Assembly: GCA_030753015.1 (NCBI GenBank) | Contig: JASMDC010000003.1 | Span: 90,780-154,779, forward strand | DNA: 64,000 bases | Direction of reading: 5' to 3' | Source: Candidatus Undinarchaeales archaeon | Lineage (GTDB): Archaea > SpSt-1190 > JASMDC01 | In this document: piece after piece, positions 27,972 to 36,831 of the stretch | Layout of the letters: every line of letters starts with the position of its first letter | Position numbering within the stretch: position 1 is the first letter of the stretch | Position numbers and translations under genes: made by a program | The notes under the pieces: generated by a model | Database searches by the model: none | The model's input: only the letters and a program-made list of their open reading frames with translations | What the model was told of the DNA's origin: nothing

Positions 27972-29243
27972 TTATCGGCGCTGCCAGGCACCGCCTTGCT
28001 GCCCTTGCTGTGGATAACGACTCCATCCCGGGGGTGCTTGGTACATCCCGGGGGCGCCTCCATATGCTTGGGGCTGCTGCCCCCATTGCTGCTGGTCGGA
28101 GGGAGGCTGGACTCCTCCCTTCTTATTCTTGTCAAGGTAATAGGTCTTGAAGAGGTACACCCCCAGAAGGGGTAGGAGCACGATCTCGAGGGCGTCGTAG
28201 AGCTCCTTGATGTACATGATATAGCTGAAGAAGGTCTTAGTGAGGATGTACTCGAAGAGGCCCATGGGGGAAACTATGATGGTGTACTTCGTCGCAAAAA
28301 GCTCTTGGGCCTGATCCGAGCGCACCTTTATGATAATATCGCTCTGTTCTTGCTGTCGCCCGGAGAGGTAGGGGGCGATTAGGTCAACCCTGAACTGTTC
28401 CAAATCGCCGGGCTCCATAGGCTTGATCTGCTTGTACCAGTTCTTCATACCGAAGGAGCCATTGATTATGTCGACCACGTAGCTGTCGGTGATGTTACCT
28501 GCGTTCTCCACATCGAAGTAGAACACATGCTCCTCACCCTCCTGGATCTCCACGTTATCGTTGGGGAACGAGACCGATGGAAGGCACACACAGTCCTCTG
28601 TGTTCCGGCAGTTCTCGCCAATGCTCGGGACACAGGCCGTGTCGTTGCATCCAGAAGGAGTACAGTCGAGGGAGCATGAGAGACATTCGGTGGGCTCGCA
28701 GAGTCCGTCACCGCACCGAAGGATGCAGCGGTGGAGCGTCGCGTTGCAGGCCTCGTCGGGATTATCGCAGCCGCAGTCCTCGCAGCACGAGCCAGACGTC
28801 TCGAAGGGTTTCTCGCACTTCCCGTCTCCGCACTCGATTTCGTAGCATCCACGCTCGTCGGCCCGTTCGTGGTTCGGATTGCAGTACCGATCGAAACAGG
28901 GGCAGTCCGTCGGGACGGTGTCACAGTTCTCACCGAGCTTGACGTCACACACCCGGTTGTTCTTGCACGTGTCCTTTGAACAGTCCTCGTCACAGAGGCC
29001 ACATTCGTGCTCGCACTTCCCGTCGGGGCATACGGAGGCCGTGCATTTGGTGTACTTGCAGTGGTAACCCAGTTGGCACATGGAGTCGCAGAGGCAATAA
29101 CCTCCGTCCCCCGGGATGACCGAGACACAGCCCTTCTCTCCATTGCACACCTTACCGTCACCGCAGGGGAATCCGCAACCTATGGTGTTGAAGATACATG
29201 ACCCGGACCGGCAGAGCGCCTTAGTACAGGGATTGTCGTCCAC
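27972..29243 (-). CDS. Cysteine-rich membrane-anchored protein, paralogue of the giant's C-terminus
   Basis: The clean reading frame opens at a GTG and gives 423 residues. About 210 cysteine-rich residues are followed by a beta domain (ENAGNITDSYVVDI), a membrane segment (IVLLPLLGVYLFKTYYL) and a short Q/G/P-rich cytoplasmic tail. It is collinear with residues about 3640-4130 of the giant protein: both have NPC/NACS..C..G.C at the start, GENC motifs, TSGxCCxDCxC, and CTPxxC..IGENCRNxxDC. The real start is probably upstream at 29331. A lipoprotein-like leader (GLLLILAAGC) is in frame just before the GTG but lacks a usual start codon unless one C is removed from the run at 29317-29322. Confidence 0.8.
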   Translation of the reverse strand: MDDNPCTKALCRSGSCIFNTIGCGFPCGDGKVCNGEKGCVSVIPGDGGYCLCDSMCQLGYHCKYTKCTASVCPDGKCEHECGLCDEDCSKDTCKNNRVCDVKLGENCDTVPTDCPCFDRYCNPNHERADERGCYEIECGDGKCEKPFETSGSCCEDCGCDNPDEACNATLHRCILRCGDGLCEPTECLSCSLDCTPSGCNDTACVPSIGENCRNTEDCVCLPSVSFPNDNVEIQEGEEHVFYFDVENAGNITDSYVVDIINGSFGMKNWYKQIKPMEPGDLEQFRVDLIAPYLSGRQQEQSDIIIKVRSDQAQELFATKYTIIVSPMGLFEYILTKTFFSYIMYIKELYDALEIVLLPLLGVYLFKTYYLDKNKKGGVQPPSDQQQWGQQPQAYGGAPGMYQAPPGWSRYPQQGQQGGAWQRR

Positions 29244-29331
29244 GCATTCGAGGTCGTTCTGACATCCGGCGGCCAGGATGAGGAGCAGGCCAATCAGGAA
29301 TCCCAGGGTGCGTGCAGGGGGGATGTGACAT
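29244..29331 (-). pseudogene. Out-of-frame leader of the 423-residue cysteine-rich protein (possible frameshift)
   Basis: In frame with the GTG at 29243, this stretch encodes LGFLIGLLLILAAGCQ, a lipobox-type signal peptide, but no ATG, GTG or TTG opens it. The ATG at 29331, with GAGGTG directly before it, is one base out of frame. Dropping one base of the six-C run (29317-29322 on the plus strand as G) joins them. It is either a sequencing or assembly error, a true frameshift, or a phase-variable tract. Confidence 0.6.
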
Positions 29332-29353
29332 CACCTCGCGGCGCCGCGAACCT

Positions 29354-29674
29354 TTAATTTCCACCGTCCTTCCGTCGAGAAAGGATCTCGAGCCCGGCAT
29401 TGATGCCTATAAGGAGCTCGCTTATCTCGTGGGGGTCCGTCGTCGCCTCCAGCCTAGCTACGAGTTCATTGATTTTATAACTAACGATGCGGTCGAGCGG
29501 TCGAGCCTCCCCTTTCTTCTCGTTCGATACCCCCTGTTTCGAGCAACGGGGGCAGATGACCTTGCCCTTCACCTTGAAGAGTGGCGAACCACAAGTGGGG
29601 CAGTGCTTGGAGAGCATCTTGCCTCCTGCTAGAAGGAGCGTGGTCATCTCCTTGAGCGGATCTTCCTCCTCCAT
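29354..29674 (-). CDS. Sjogren/scleroderma autoantigen-type zinc protein (UPF0148-like)
   Basis: A small protein of 106 residues. It reads EMTTLLLAGGKMLSKHCPTCGSPLF near the N-terminus, then VICPRCSKQ; the four cysteines (CPTC and CPRC) form a zinc ribbon. This matches the archaeal UPF0148/autoantigen p27 family, whose function is unknown. The second half is helical. ATG 29674 is preferred over GTG 29683. It is divergent from the PAC2-family gene. Confidence 0.8.
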   Translation of the reverse strand: MEEEDPLKEMTTLLLAGGKMLSKHCPTCGSPLFKVKGKVICPRCSKQGVSNEKKGEARPLDRIVSYKINELVARLEATTDPHEISELLIGINAGLEILSRRKDGGN

Positions 29675-29736
29675 TATGCTCACTGACCCGGTCCTAAAGC
29701 CGATGCCTTAAGAATGTTAGCCCCCTCGTATCCTGC

Positions 29737-30492
29737 ATGGCCGATGTAGAAGTGCGGTGCAAGTTGGAATCACTCGCAGGCTACACCCTGGTCATGGGTT
29801 TTCCTGACGTTGGGCTCGCCGGTGCGATTGCTGCAGAGCATATCTCCGCTAAAGCAGGGATGCGTGAAGTGGGCCACATCCAATCGGACCGGCTCGTACC
29901 CCTGGCGGTCGTCGAGGAAGGGATTGTCGCACGACCCATCTCCATCTACGTCTCCAAGCGCCGCAAGCTCGTCCTCATCCGCTCCTATGTCCACCTCCCA
30001 CCGCGGTTGGCCCACGAAGTATCCCGCGCAGTTGTGGGTTGGGCCCACGAATCAGGGATCACCGAGGTGATATGCTTCGCAGGCGTGCTCATAGAGGAAG
30101 GCCAGGACGGTGGCGATGACGTATACGTGGCGACCACGACAGGGGAGGCTTTAAACGGAGACCGTCTACAACGGCTGCTGAACCGGGATGGCGTGTATCC
30201 CTGGACGGGCTCCGTGTACGGCTTCGTAGGGCAGGTCTTGCTCGATTGTATCGATGTTGACCTCCCCGCCGTCTCACTCGTGGTGGAGACCCGTGCCGAC
30301 TACCCGGACGCCCGGGCGGCGGCCACCTGTATTCGCACCCTCAACCGGTATCTCAACCTACGCATAGACCTGGAGCCACTCATGGAGGAGGCCAACCTCA
30401 TCGAGGGGCAGATGAAGTCGGTTATGGATCATGCCAGCAGGCTCCACCAGCAAATGGAGCAGACGACGAGCGCGAACCTGATGTTCAGATAG
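29737..30492 (+). CDS. PAC2-family protein (proteasome assembly chaperone-like)
   Basis: A 251-residue protein with the PAC2 pattern: LVMGFPDVGLAGAIAAEHI near the start, HIQSDRLVPLAVVEEG, RKLVLIRSYVHLPPRLAHEV, a TEVICFAGVLIEEG strand and a C-terminal helical region. Archaeal members are related to eukaryotic proteasome assembly chaperones and some to an ATP-grasp partner family; their exact role is unsettled. ATG 29737 lies about 25 bases after an A/T-rich element, so the mRNA is probably leaderless. Confidence 0.85.
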   Translation: MADVEVRCKLESLAGYTLVMGFPDVGLAGAIAAEHISAKAGMREVGHIQSDRLVPLAVVEEGIVARPISIYVSKRRKLVLIRSYVHLPPRLAHEVSRAVVGWAHESGITEVICFAGVLIEEGQDGGDDVYVATTTGEALNGDRLQRLLNRDGVYPWTGSVYGFVGQVLLDCIDVDLPAVSLVVETRADYPDARAAATCIRTLNRYLNLRIDLEPLMEEANLIEGQMKSVMDHASRLHQQMEQTTSANLMFR

Positions 30493-30737
30493 GTCACCCA
30501 TCTACCGATCTTCGGATGAAAAAAGGCACGTGACCACATCCATTCACCGTGTATCGGGCATCCCGCGCTAGATATCCCAATCCAAGCCATCTCCAGGGTC
30601 GGTTCATCGAGGGAAATGGTTCCCGGAACCTTCGTCCACCATGAACAGCGCAGAATCAGTCTATCGCTCCCCGGTGACAATGGTTGGCCCGGATTATTCA
30701 TTATCCTTGCATGGCAGATGATTACATGGTGAGAACC

Positions 30738-31811
30738 ATGGATGTGACAGATAAAGACCAATCGACGACCCTGCTGGTCGTTATTTCCATCATCGGGTGC
30801 ATCCTTGCGCTTGATGTAATGGATATAGATGGCAGATGGAATACGGATGTGGGCATAACCCGCCTTCGAGAGGTGGGGGTGTCCATAGGTAACTGGGGAC
30901 TGAACGCGGCTGGAGCCGTTCTACGTATCGTTGGCGACGGTATCGGCACTGGCGCATCGGAAGGCGCCTACTCGTCGCCGCCTTTCGAGGTGATATCACT
31001 ACAGGAACCGCCTCCACTGATGCCGAGAGTCGTTCACCAGCCAGCGCCTGCACCGCCGGTGATGACTGGGCAGGCGCCACCGGTGGACATGGTGTTCGTC
31101 CTGGATTCGACCGGGAGCATGAGTGATGAGATTACCACCGTAAAGCTACACATAGAGCGAATCGTGGCCGAGGCGCGGGATGGTGATCCGCAGCCTGACC
31201 TCCGCGTAGGTCTTGTGACCTATCGCGACCATCCACCAGAGGAGAGGGATTATCTACTTAGGACCATACCCCTGACGCATAACATCGATTCGTTCACCAA
31301 AGAGTTGGTGAATGTGAACGCCAACGGTGGCGGGGACTCACCCGAGGCGGTTGTGGAAGGACTCAAGGCGTCTCTTTCCCTAGACTGGAGACCCCGCGCC
31401 TCGAAGATTGTCTTCCTAATCGGTGATGCACCGCCGTACGGTCACTGCAACGACCGACGATCCCGGGGCGACCACCTCCTCAACGTAGCCCACTGGGCAG
31501 CCGATATGGGCATTGTTGTGTACCCCCTCTCCGGGTCCGGAATGGGTCCGTGCGGTGTGGGGCTATGGCAGGAGGTCGCACGCATCACCGGAGGCACTTA
31601 CGAGATGCTGGTGTATGAACGCAGAAACGTCCAGAAGGAGTACGAGGGGCGGGGAACGCCGCTTAAAGCCTGGCAGGTCGCAGAGATGCGGCGGGAAGCC
31701 ACCTTTGACGCAGAAAACAATACCGTGCTTGATAACCAGCTGGCCATCTTCGCCCGCGACAACATAGCGGCGCAGGTGGCTCGTGAGCAAGGCGTGAAGT
31801 ATAGTAGGTAG
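30738..31811 (+). CDS. Membrane-anchored von Willebrand factor A domain protein
   Basis: A protein of about 357 residues. One N-terminal membrane segment (TLLVVISIIGCILALDV) is followed by a Pro-rich spacer and a VWA domain with the metal-ion-dependent adhesion site motif DSTGSMSD (D123 onward), TYRDHPPEERDY, and later FLIGDAPPYG. VWA domains bind partner proteins through the metal. GGTGAG just before ATG 30738 supports this start; ATGs at 30711 and 30726 are alternatives. The upstream 190 bases hold only a TATA-like TTATTCATTA near 30692. Confidence 0.8.
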   Translation: MDVTDKDQSTTLLVVISIIGCILALDVMDIDGRWNTDVGITRLREVGVSIGNWGLNAAGAVLRIVGDGIGTGASEGAYSSPPFEVISLQEPPPLMPRVVHQPAPAPPVMTGQAPPVDMVFVLDSTGSMSDEITTVKLHIERIVAEARDGDPQPDLRVGLVTYRDHPPEERDYLLRTIPLTHNIDSFTKELVNVNANGGGDSPEAVVEGLKASLSLDWRPRASKIVFLIGDAPPYGHCNDRRSRGDHLLNVAHWAADMGIVVYPLSGSGMGPCGVGLWQEVARITGGTYEMLVYERRNVQKEYEGRGTPLKAWQVAEMRREATFDAENNTVLDNQLAIFARDNIAAQVAREQGVKYSR

Positions 31812-31830
31812 GTATTATACCGTTCCCCGC

Positions 31831-32868
31831 CTAGAGCCCCTTGTCCGCTCCGCCGGCGAGGGGCTCGACCTCGGCCTCGTACCGGTCAGCAGTGGGGAAC
31901 TCGCGAACGATCGCGCATCGCAGCCCCTTTCTCGCGAGACGTCGTGCCACTGCAGATGAGGTCTCGATACGTTCCTTATCTGGATCGGGTGCCCATGAGC
32001 GACGGGGGAATGCTGCCATCACATTAGGATCCATAGTGTACACGACACCCTTCTCCAACAGACCATCATCGGTCACGCGCTCGAACGGTCGGCGCAGGTT
32101 CTGGGCTGTGCGGATGTAACGGTTGGCGAGCTGGATCCCGTCCTTGAGGTGTGAGGGGCAGAGCTGGACCGCAAGTGATGTGTGCTCCTCCGCCCAGCGC
32201 ACGAGCTCGGCGCCTAGCTCGTAACTCCCGTCCACGACGCATCCCTCGGGCGAAGGGACAAGTCCGTGCTCACGCATGGCAGATCCCGTTCTGTCCGTGT
32301 ACTCCAGTTCGTTGAGGTTACAGAAGGCAGCTCCCGCCTCGTCCAGAAAGCGCAGGTACGCTTTGAGGCGTTCGCTCTCGCCGGGGAGGACGGGCACTTC
32401 AGCACCCACGGCCCACTCAAGCTCTAGTGCGTGCTTCACAGCGTCCTTTGCGAAGTGGAACCGTATCTCGTCAACCCCGGCGTCATGCAGCTGTGAGAGC
32501 ACTGTAGATGTCGCCCGGGAGCCGTCCGTGTAGAGATGGATATGGAAACGCTCTCCCTGATGCTCCTTGAGGAGGCGGACCAGATGAACCGTCCGGTCGA
32601 CACAGGCGAGGGGATCGCCCCCCGTGACGCCAGCGCCGAGGGCACGCATACGCTCTGCCTCAAGGAGGATATCCTCGTCCCGTGCGATGGGCCTCTCGTT
32701 GGCCCACGTATCGTCCACTTCTCGTCGCCGGTCGGAGAGCGGGCAGTAGAAACAGCCTCGACCGCATACTCCCGTGACGAATAGCACGAGCTTGGCCCCT
32801 TTGACACATAGGCGGCATCCTGCGGGTAGCTTTCCCGTGTAGGGGGCGTCTGCTTTCGTGTACCGCAT
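31831..32868 (-). CDS. Radical SAM protein, COG2108 type
   Basis: A 345-residue radical SAM enzyme with the cluster motif C-x3-C-x2-C as CGRGCFYC (near residue 35), preceded by CRLCVKGAKLVLFVTG, and a GVTGGDPL segment for SAM binding. This layout matches COG2108, described as related to pyruvate formate-lyase activating enzymes and common in archaea; its substrate is unknown. Convergent with the VWA gene (19 bases apart) and divergent from the SPFH gene. Confidence 0.8.
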   Translation of the reverse strand: MRYTKADAPYTGKLPAGCRLCVKGAKLVLFVTGVCGRGCFYCPLSDRRREVDDTWANERPIARDEDILLEAERMRALGAGVTGGDPLACVDRTVHLVRLLKEHQGERFHIHLYTDGSRATSTVLSQLHDAGVDEIRFHFAKDAVKHALELEWAVGAEVPVLPGESERLKAYLRFLDEAGAAFCNLNELEYTDRTGSAMREHGLVPSPEGCVVDGSYELGAELVRWAEEHTSLAVQLCPSHLKDGIQLANRYIRTAQNLRRPFERVTDDGLLEKGVVYTMDPNVMAAFPRRSWAPDPDKERIETSSAVARRLARKGLRCAIVREFPTADRYEAEVEPLAGGADKGL

Positions 32869-32952
32869 CTGTGGGACACCTCGGGGCTTTTACTCTGCAA
32901 TAGTAACGTTTATATACTCATTCAGGGTACAGAATCTAGGTAGGGACGACCT

Positions 32953-33885
32953 ATGACCACGATCAAACAGTTCACCATAGAGCGCATAGAAGCCGTTTTC
33001 GTGATGCTGCTGATGCTTGTCATCATCGCGGCACTGAACGAGGAGGTTCGAATGCTCTTCGTGTTCCCCATTTTCCTCTTGCTGTTGGGGACCCTCATCC
33101 AAGTAGGTTTCAAGACGGGGATCCTCGTGCAGCTCGATGACTATGAACGGGCGATCGTGCTCCGTCGTGGTCGTTTCCACCGTATCTCCAAGTCGGGGTG
33201 GAACATAAAGCTGCCCTGGCTCGAGGAGATGAAGATCGTCGACCTACGACAGAAGACTATGAACCTCCCGCCCCAGCAGGCCTACACCGCTGACGAGGTC
33301 AAGGTCCATCTGGACACCGTTGTGTTCTACAAGGTTATCGATCCGCGCAAGGTCGTGCTCGAGGTTGACCACTTCACCGAATCGCTGGAGGAGTACGTCC
33401 GCTCCGCGCTTCGCGACATAGCGGGCAACTTAACCGTGGTGGAGCTTATCGGCGAGATCGAGAAGGTCAACGATCTCGTTAAGGCCAAGATAGAGCCTTT
33501 CACCTCGGACTGGGGTATCAATATCGTCGGCGTCCAGATCACCAATGTCCAGCTGCCGCAGACCATTGAATCTGCCATGCAGCAGCTCAAGCGGCAGAAG
33601 GACCTGTGGGCCGCAGCCCGTTGGCAGGCCAAGGCACGTCAGATGGAGATCGAGTCGCTCGCCCATGCAGCTAAGCACCTCGATGACCGGGCCCTCAAAT
33701 ACCTATATCTAAAGGAAGCGTTGCCCAAGCTCGCCGAGGGTGAGGGCAACAAGGTGTTCTTCCCTGTGGACTTCAAAAGCGGCGACATGTCCAATGCAAT
33801 GAGCATGGATCGCATGATGGAGAAGGAGAAGAAGGCCGAGGGTGAACAGGCGAACACCGCTCCGCCCCACATCCGCCAGCGGTAG
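32953..33885 (+). CDS. SPFH/band 7 (stomatin-like) membrane protein
   Basis: The 310 residues begin with two hydrophobic segments (about 17-30 and 36-52). The SPFH domain follows: GILVQLDDYERAIVLRRGRF, GWNIKLPWLEEMKIVDLRQ, VKVHLDTVVFYKVIDPRK, then a helical region and KRQKDLWAAARWQAKARQ. Stomatin-like proteins organise membrane microdomains and often work with a NfeD partner, not seen here. A TATA-like GTTTATATACTC lies about 40 bases upstream. Confidence 0.88.
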   Translation: MTTIKQFTIERIEAVFVMLLMLVIIAALNEEVRMLFVFPIFLLLLGTLIQVGFKTGILVQLDDYERAIVLRRGRFHRISKSGWNIKLPWLEEMKIVDLRQKTMNLPPQQAYTADEVKVHLDTVVFYKVIDPRKVVLEVDHFTESLEEYVRSALRDIAGNLTVVELIGEIEKVNDLVKAKIEPFTSDWGINIVGVQITNVQLPQTIESAMQQLKRQKDLWAAARWQAKARQMEIESLAHAAKHLDDRALKYLYLKEALPKLAEGEGNKVFFPVDFKSGDMSNAMSMDRMMEKEKKAEGEQANTAPPHIRQR

Positions 33886-33968
33886 TGCATCTGCGACCGT
33901 GCCGCGCGCACTCCTCAGAAAGGAATAAGATTCAGAGCATCCATAGGAATGCAAATCAGGTGACCCTC

Positions 33969-34115
33969 ATGTGCTGTGGCAGTCGTCCACCAGTGAGTTA
34001 TAATGGCCACGCAGGCTATGTATCGGGCGGATATTCCTGCGGTACTGGATGCACAAGTGATACCTACGGCGGGTACGGCTTTGGGGCAGGTAACAGCCAT
34101 CCACAGCGGTACTAA
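33969..34115 (+). CDS. Possible small Gly/Tyr/Cys-rich protein
   Basis: A 48-residue frame starting MCCGSRPPVSYNG and containing GGYSCGTGC and YGGYGFGAGN. AGGTGA lies six bases before the ATG, a fair ribosome-binding site. The composition is unlike random GC-rich sequence but also resembles the Y/G-rich tails of the nearby surface proteins. No family is recognised, and it may not be a gene. Confidence 0.4.
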   Translation: MCCGSRPPVSYNGHAGYVSGGYSCGTGCTSDTYGGYGFGAGNSHPQRY

Positions 34116-34168
34116 TCGTATCGCTCAACCGCAACACTTATAGGGCGGACCATCCGCCAAACCGCACA

Positions 34169-34462
34169 ATGTATGCTCTGGACGACCTCGAGACGGTCGG
34201 ATATGCCGCGTCCATGGACGCGACTGTCTACTCGACGGTTAACGATCTGGAGACCGGGGACTGGGCTATTATCGGAATCGGTGCGGCTGTTGCCGTGGGT
34301 GTCGGTGCGTTAGTCTATGGCGTGGCCACAGGCAAGATAGACTGTGACCAGGGGTACTCTCCCAGCACGGACGGCGATGATGCCATTGACTGGTTGCTGA
34401 ATCCAGCGAATCCTGCCAGCCCGATCTCGCCAATGAACCCTGCCAGTCCCATCTGGAACTGA
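34169..34462 (+). CDS. Small single-span membrane protein with NPASPI repeats
   Basis: The 97 residues consist of an acidic N-terminus, one membrane segment (WAIIGIGAAVAVGVGALVYGV, about 32-52), an acidic stretch, and a C-terminus repeating NPA(S)P: NPANPASPISPMNPASPI. A TATA-like CACTTATAGG lies about 28 bases before the ATG, fitting a leaderless mRNA. Function unknown. Confidence 0.55.
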   Translation: MYALDDLETVGYAASMDATVYSTVNDLETGDWAIIGIGAAVAVGVGALVYGVATGKIDCDQGYSPSTDGDDAIDWLLNPANPASPISPMNPASPIWN

Positions 34463-34485
34463 TGTTACTACTGCCCCGTGGTAAA

Positions 34486-34497
34486 CTATATAAAGGG
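34486..34497 (+). promoter_or_regulatory. TATA box upstream of the HExxH protein
   Basis: ACTATATAAAGG is a close match to the archaeal TATA consensus and lies about 45 bases before the ATG at 34536, leaving a short leader with AGGAGC and GAGGAG ribosome-binding candidates. Confidence 0.55.
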
Positions 34498-34535
34498 CAA
34501 ATGACATAGGATAGAGGAGCAGAGAGGAGCGAACT

Positions 34536-36425
34536 ATGGAATACACCGGCGATCGGGAGGTGGACCTGCAGGCAATCCCATTGGAGGCTAAGTTGGATGC
34601 CGCCGTGGGCTACCTGCTCTCGACGCCTTACGAGCAATTGGAAGCCGGTGAACGCAACCTGCGTAACCATATCCTGGCCAAGAACGGGGCCCCCAACTAT
34701 AGGGCAGGCGAGGAACTCATCTCTACAATGGAAGGTGTCGCGTACGTCGCCAACGAGTACGGCGAGAAGGATGCGGCCAAGTTCTCAGCAGGCATCCAGG
34801 CTCCCTTGACACAGATGCTCACCGTGATGGAGCGGGACGTTGAGGAGCTCTACCAAGCGGCATCTAAGGACGAGCGACAGGTGCTCGAGAAATCCTCCTT
34901 CTCCGAGCTGTACACCCGTGTCATGGACAATTCTGACTCCCATCTGCGCGAGCTCATCGACTCATCGGCCCCTTACTCCGAGATAATGGCGAAGGCCAAG
35001 GAGTACGATGAGGAGCACACGGGCTCACTCTCACCGGCCGCTGAGACAATACACGACTTCTCGATCCGGGTGGACCGTGACCGCCGCGGTATATCACGAC
35101 AAGCATTCCTCATCCCCTACGGTCTTGTATCCATGGGCACGGCCGCCGCTGCCGGCGACATAGCTGGTGGCCTGCACCGCATGGCCAATATCGGCGTGCT
35201 CTCGTACGGACGCGAAGGAGTCCGCCGCGGTCTCGAGATGGGCCAAAAGGGCATCAAGTACATGGAGAAGCTCGACGGGGCCATCGACAAGTACCTACTC
35301 GATCCTATCAACGAACACTTCGACAAGGACTATCATTGTGAGGCATTTGCCAAGGGCTACGAAAAGTTTCTGGGCGGCGTGGACGTTGTGAACGAGAAGA
35401 TGGCACAGTACACCGGTTTCGACCTGGCGTCTACTGCAGTGTTCGGGACCGAGATCGCCCTGGGCATCATGTCACCCTATGCGCTCATCCCCCTGGCCGC
35501 GCTGATCAACGCACCGCGACTGGGTATGTACGTCTATGACAAGTTCAAGAAGAAGGATGACGGTTCACACCTCGTGGACGAGGTTGACAAGGAGCAAGGC
35601 ATGCTCTCGAAGTTCTGGAACCGGTTCAAGAGGACGCTCAACCTTGGCTTCTCCGTGGGTGACCGCTACGTCAACCCCCTGGCACTCAAGGCCGGGAAGA
35701 AGGTCACCAAGGACGACCTTGATAACGAGATCATCGACGATATACTCAAGGAGCTCGAGGGCCAGTACTCACCGAACGTGATCAAGGGTGTGGGCGATTA
35801 CCTCCATAATCATCTGGTCCTGGGCGAGAAGGAGAAGGAGCGCATCCGTGGCGTCACCGATGCCAACCTCGGATGTGTGGTGAAGACAAAGGTCGGCGAG
35901 CGGAACCTTAGCACCGGAAGGTACAACTGGGTGCCGGAGTACGCCGCAAAGGTCGCAACCGAGCTCAAGGTGCCCTATGAGGAGGCAAAGGGCCACCGGG
36001 CCGAGACATCCCGTCATGACGATGGCACCGTCGAGGACATCCTTGTGTACAAGGCAGGCCCTGAAGGCAAGGAGGAGGCCGAGGTGGTGTACCGCCGGAC
36101 CTCTACTGGATTTGAGGGGACCATCGTGCCCATCCTGGACCGACATGCCGGGAAGGGCGGTCTTGTGGAGGTCCCGATCTTCGAGGAGGGGAGTATCGCC
36201 CGCTACGATATGTTCGAGTACGAGATCGGCGTCACCGACCTCACCGACAAGGAAGGCGCCAAGCGCATCCTCTTCCACGAGGCCAAGCACATGGCGCACG
36301 ACCTCTCTTACTGGGAGGGTCTCAGGGGCCTTGGGGAGAAGGTCATCACCGAGCGCCTGAAGGAACGGCAGCGTGACCCGGCCAGTGGCGAGGTCGGGAA
36401 GGCCGAGGCCGCTGGCAGCGCCTAG
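34536..36425 (+). CDS. Uncharacterised 629-residue protein with HExxH motif
   Basis: The first 210 residues are helical and charged. Two hydrophobic stretches follow (about residues 192-215 and 306-330: ALGIMSPYALIPLAALINA). The C-terminal 200 residues are mixed and contain FHEAKHMAHDL, where H581-E-x-x-H585 fits a zincin metalloprotease site. No signal peptide is present. I do not recognise the family. If the HExxH is real, this could be a membrane-associated metallopeptidase, but a third zinc ligand is not obvious. It has a strong own promoter and no operon partners. Confidence 0.7.
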   Translation: MEYTGDREVDLQAIPLEAKLDAAVGYLLSTPYEQLEAGERNLRNHILAKNGAPNYRAGEELISTMEGVAYVANEYGEKDAAKFSAGIQAPLTQMLTVMERDVEELYQAASKDERQVLEKSSFSELYTRVMDNSDSHLRELIDSSAPYSEIMAKAKEYDEEHTGSLSPAAETIHDFSIRVDRDRRGISRQAFLIPYGLVSMGTAAAAGDIAGGLHRMANIGVLSYGREGVRRGLEMGQKGIKYMEKLDGAIDKYLLDPINEHFDKDYHCEAFAKGYEKFLGGVDVVNEKMAQYTGFDLASTAVFGTEIALGIMSPYALIPLAALINAPRLGMYVYDKFKKKDDGSHLVDEVDKEQGMLSKFWNRFKRTLNLGFSVGDRYVNPLALKAGKKVTKDDLDNEIIDDILKELEGQYSPNVIKGVGDYLHNHLVLGEKEKERIRGVTDANLGCVVKTKVGERNLSTGRYNWVPEYAAKVATELKVPYEEAKGHRAETSRHDDGTVEDILVYKAGPEGKEEAEVVYRRTSTGFEGTIVPILDRHAGKGGLVEVPIFEEGSIARYDMFEYEIGVTDLTDKEGAKRILFHEAKHMAHDLSYWEGLRGLGEKVITERLKERQRDPASGEVGKAEAAGSA

Positions 36426-36476
36426 GTCGCTACGACCAATACCTTGATAAAACTCCATCATCCTAGTACGACCATC

Positions 36477-36761
36477 ATGTCGATGGAGGACTTCCGGGCC
36501 CGCATCGATGTCGTTGACGAGCGGCTCGTGGGGGTGCTCGCTGAGCGCATGGCACTTGTGCGTGAGGTGGCCATGTACAAGAAGGGGCACGGGGTGGATG
36601 TCCACCAGCCTGACCGCATGCGGCAGCTCTTCACCCGTGTGCGAGAGCTGGGCGATCCCAAAGGGCTCGATCCTGACTTCGTTGAGCAGCTCTACCGGGA
36701 CATCGTGGACGAGGCCATGCGCATCGAGCACGAGGTCATGGGGTCGGGGGATAGCGAATAA
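36477..36761 (+). CDS. aroQ: Chorismate mutase, AroQ type
   Basis: A 94-residue helical protein converting chorismate to prephenate, the branch to Phe and Tyr. Typical AroQ pattern: RARIDVVDERLVGVLAERM, VREVAMYKK, and a closing helix FVEQLYRDIVDEAMRIE. The Arg, Lys and Glu ligands of the fold are in place. ATG 36477 or 36483 follows a TATA-like TTGATAAAA by about 30 bases. Confidence 0.88.
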   Translation: MSMEDFRARIDVVDERLVGVLAERMALVREVAMYKKGHGVDVHQPDRMRQLFTRVRELGDPKGLDPDFVEQLYRDIVDEAMRIEHEVMGSGDSE

Positions 36762-36831
36762 GACTCTCGCCGCCCAAAGCCTAGGTTTTTAAACCAAATC
36801 CCCCGCCGGCGGGGGCCTGGGGAAGATACCC

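Noticed and set aside
30493..30737. Possible additional small gene between PAC2 and VWA genes
   Set aside because: No frame with a start, ribosome-binding site and sensible sequence; only a TATA-like element is seen.
35769..36731. 320-residue minus-strand frame over the HExxH gene and chorismate mutase
   Set aside because: It spans two real genes on the other strand, one of them a clear AroQ.
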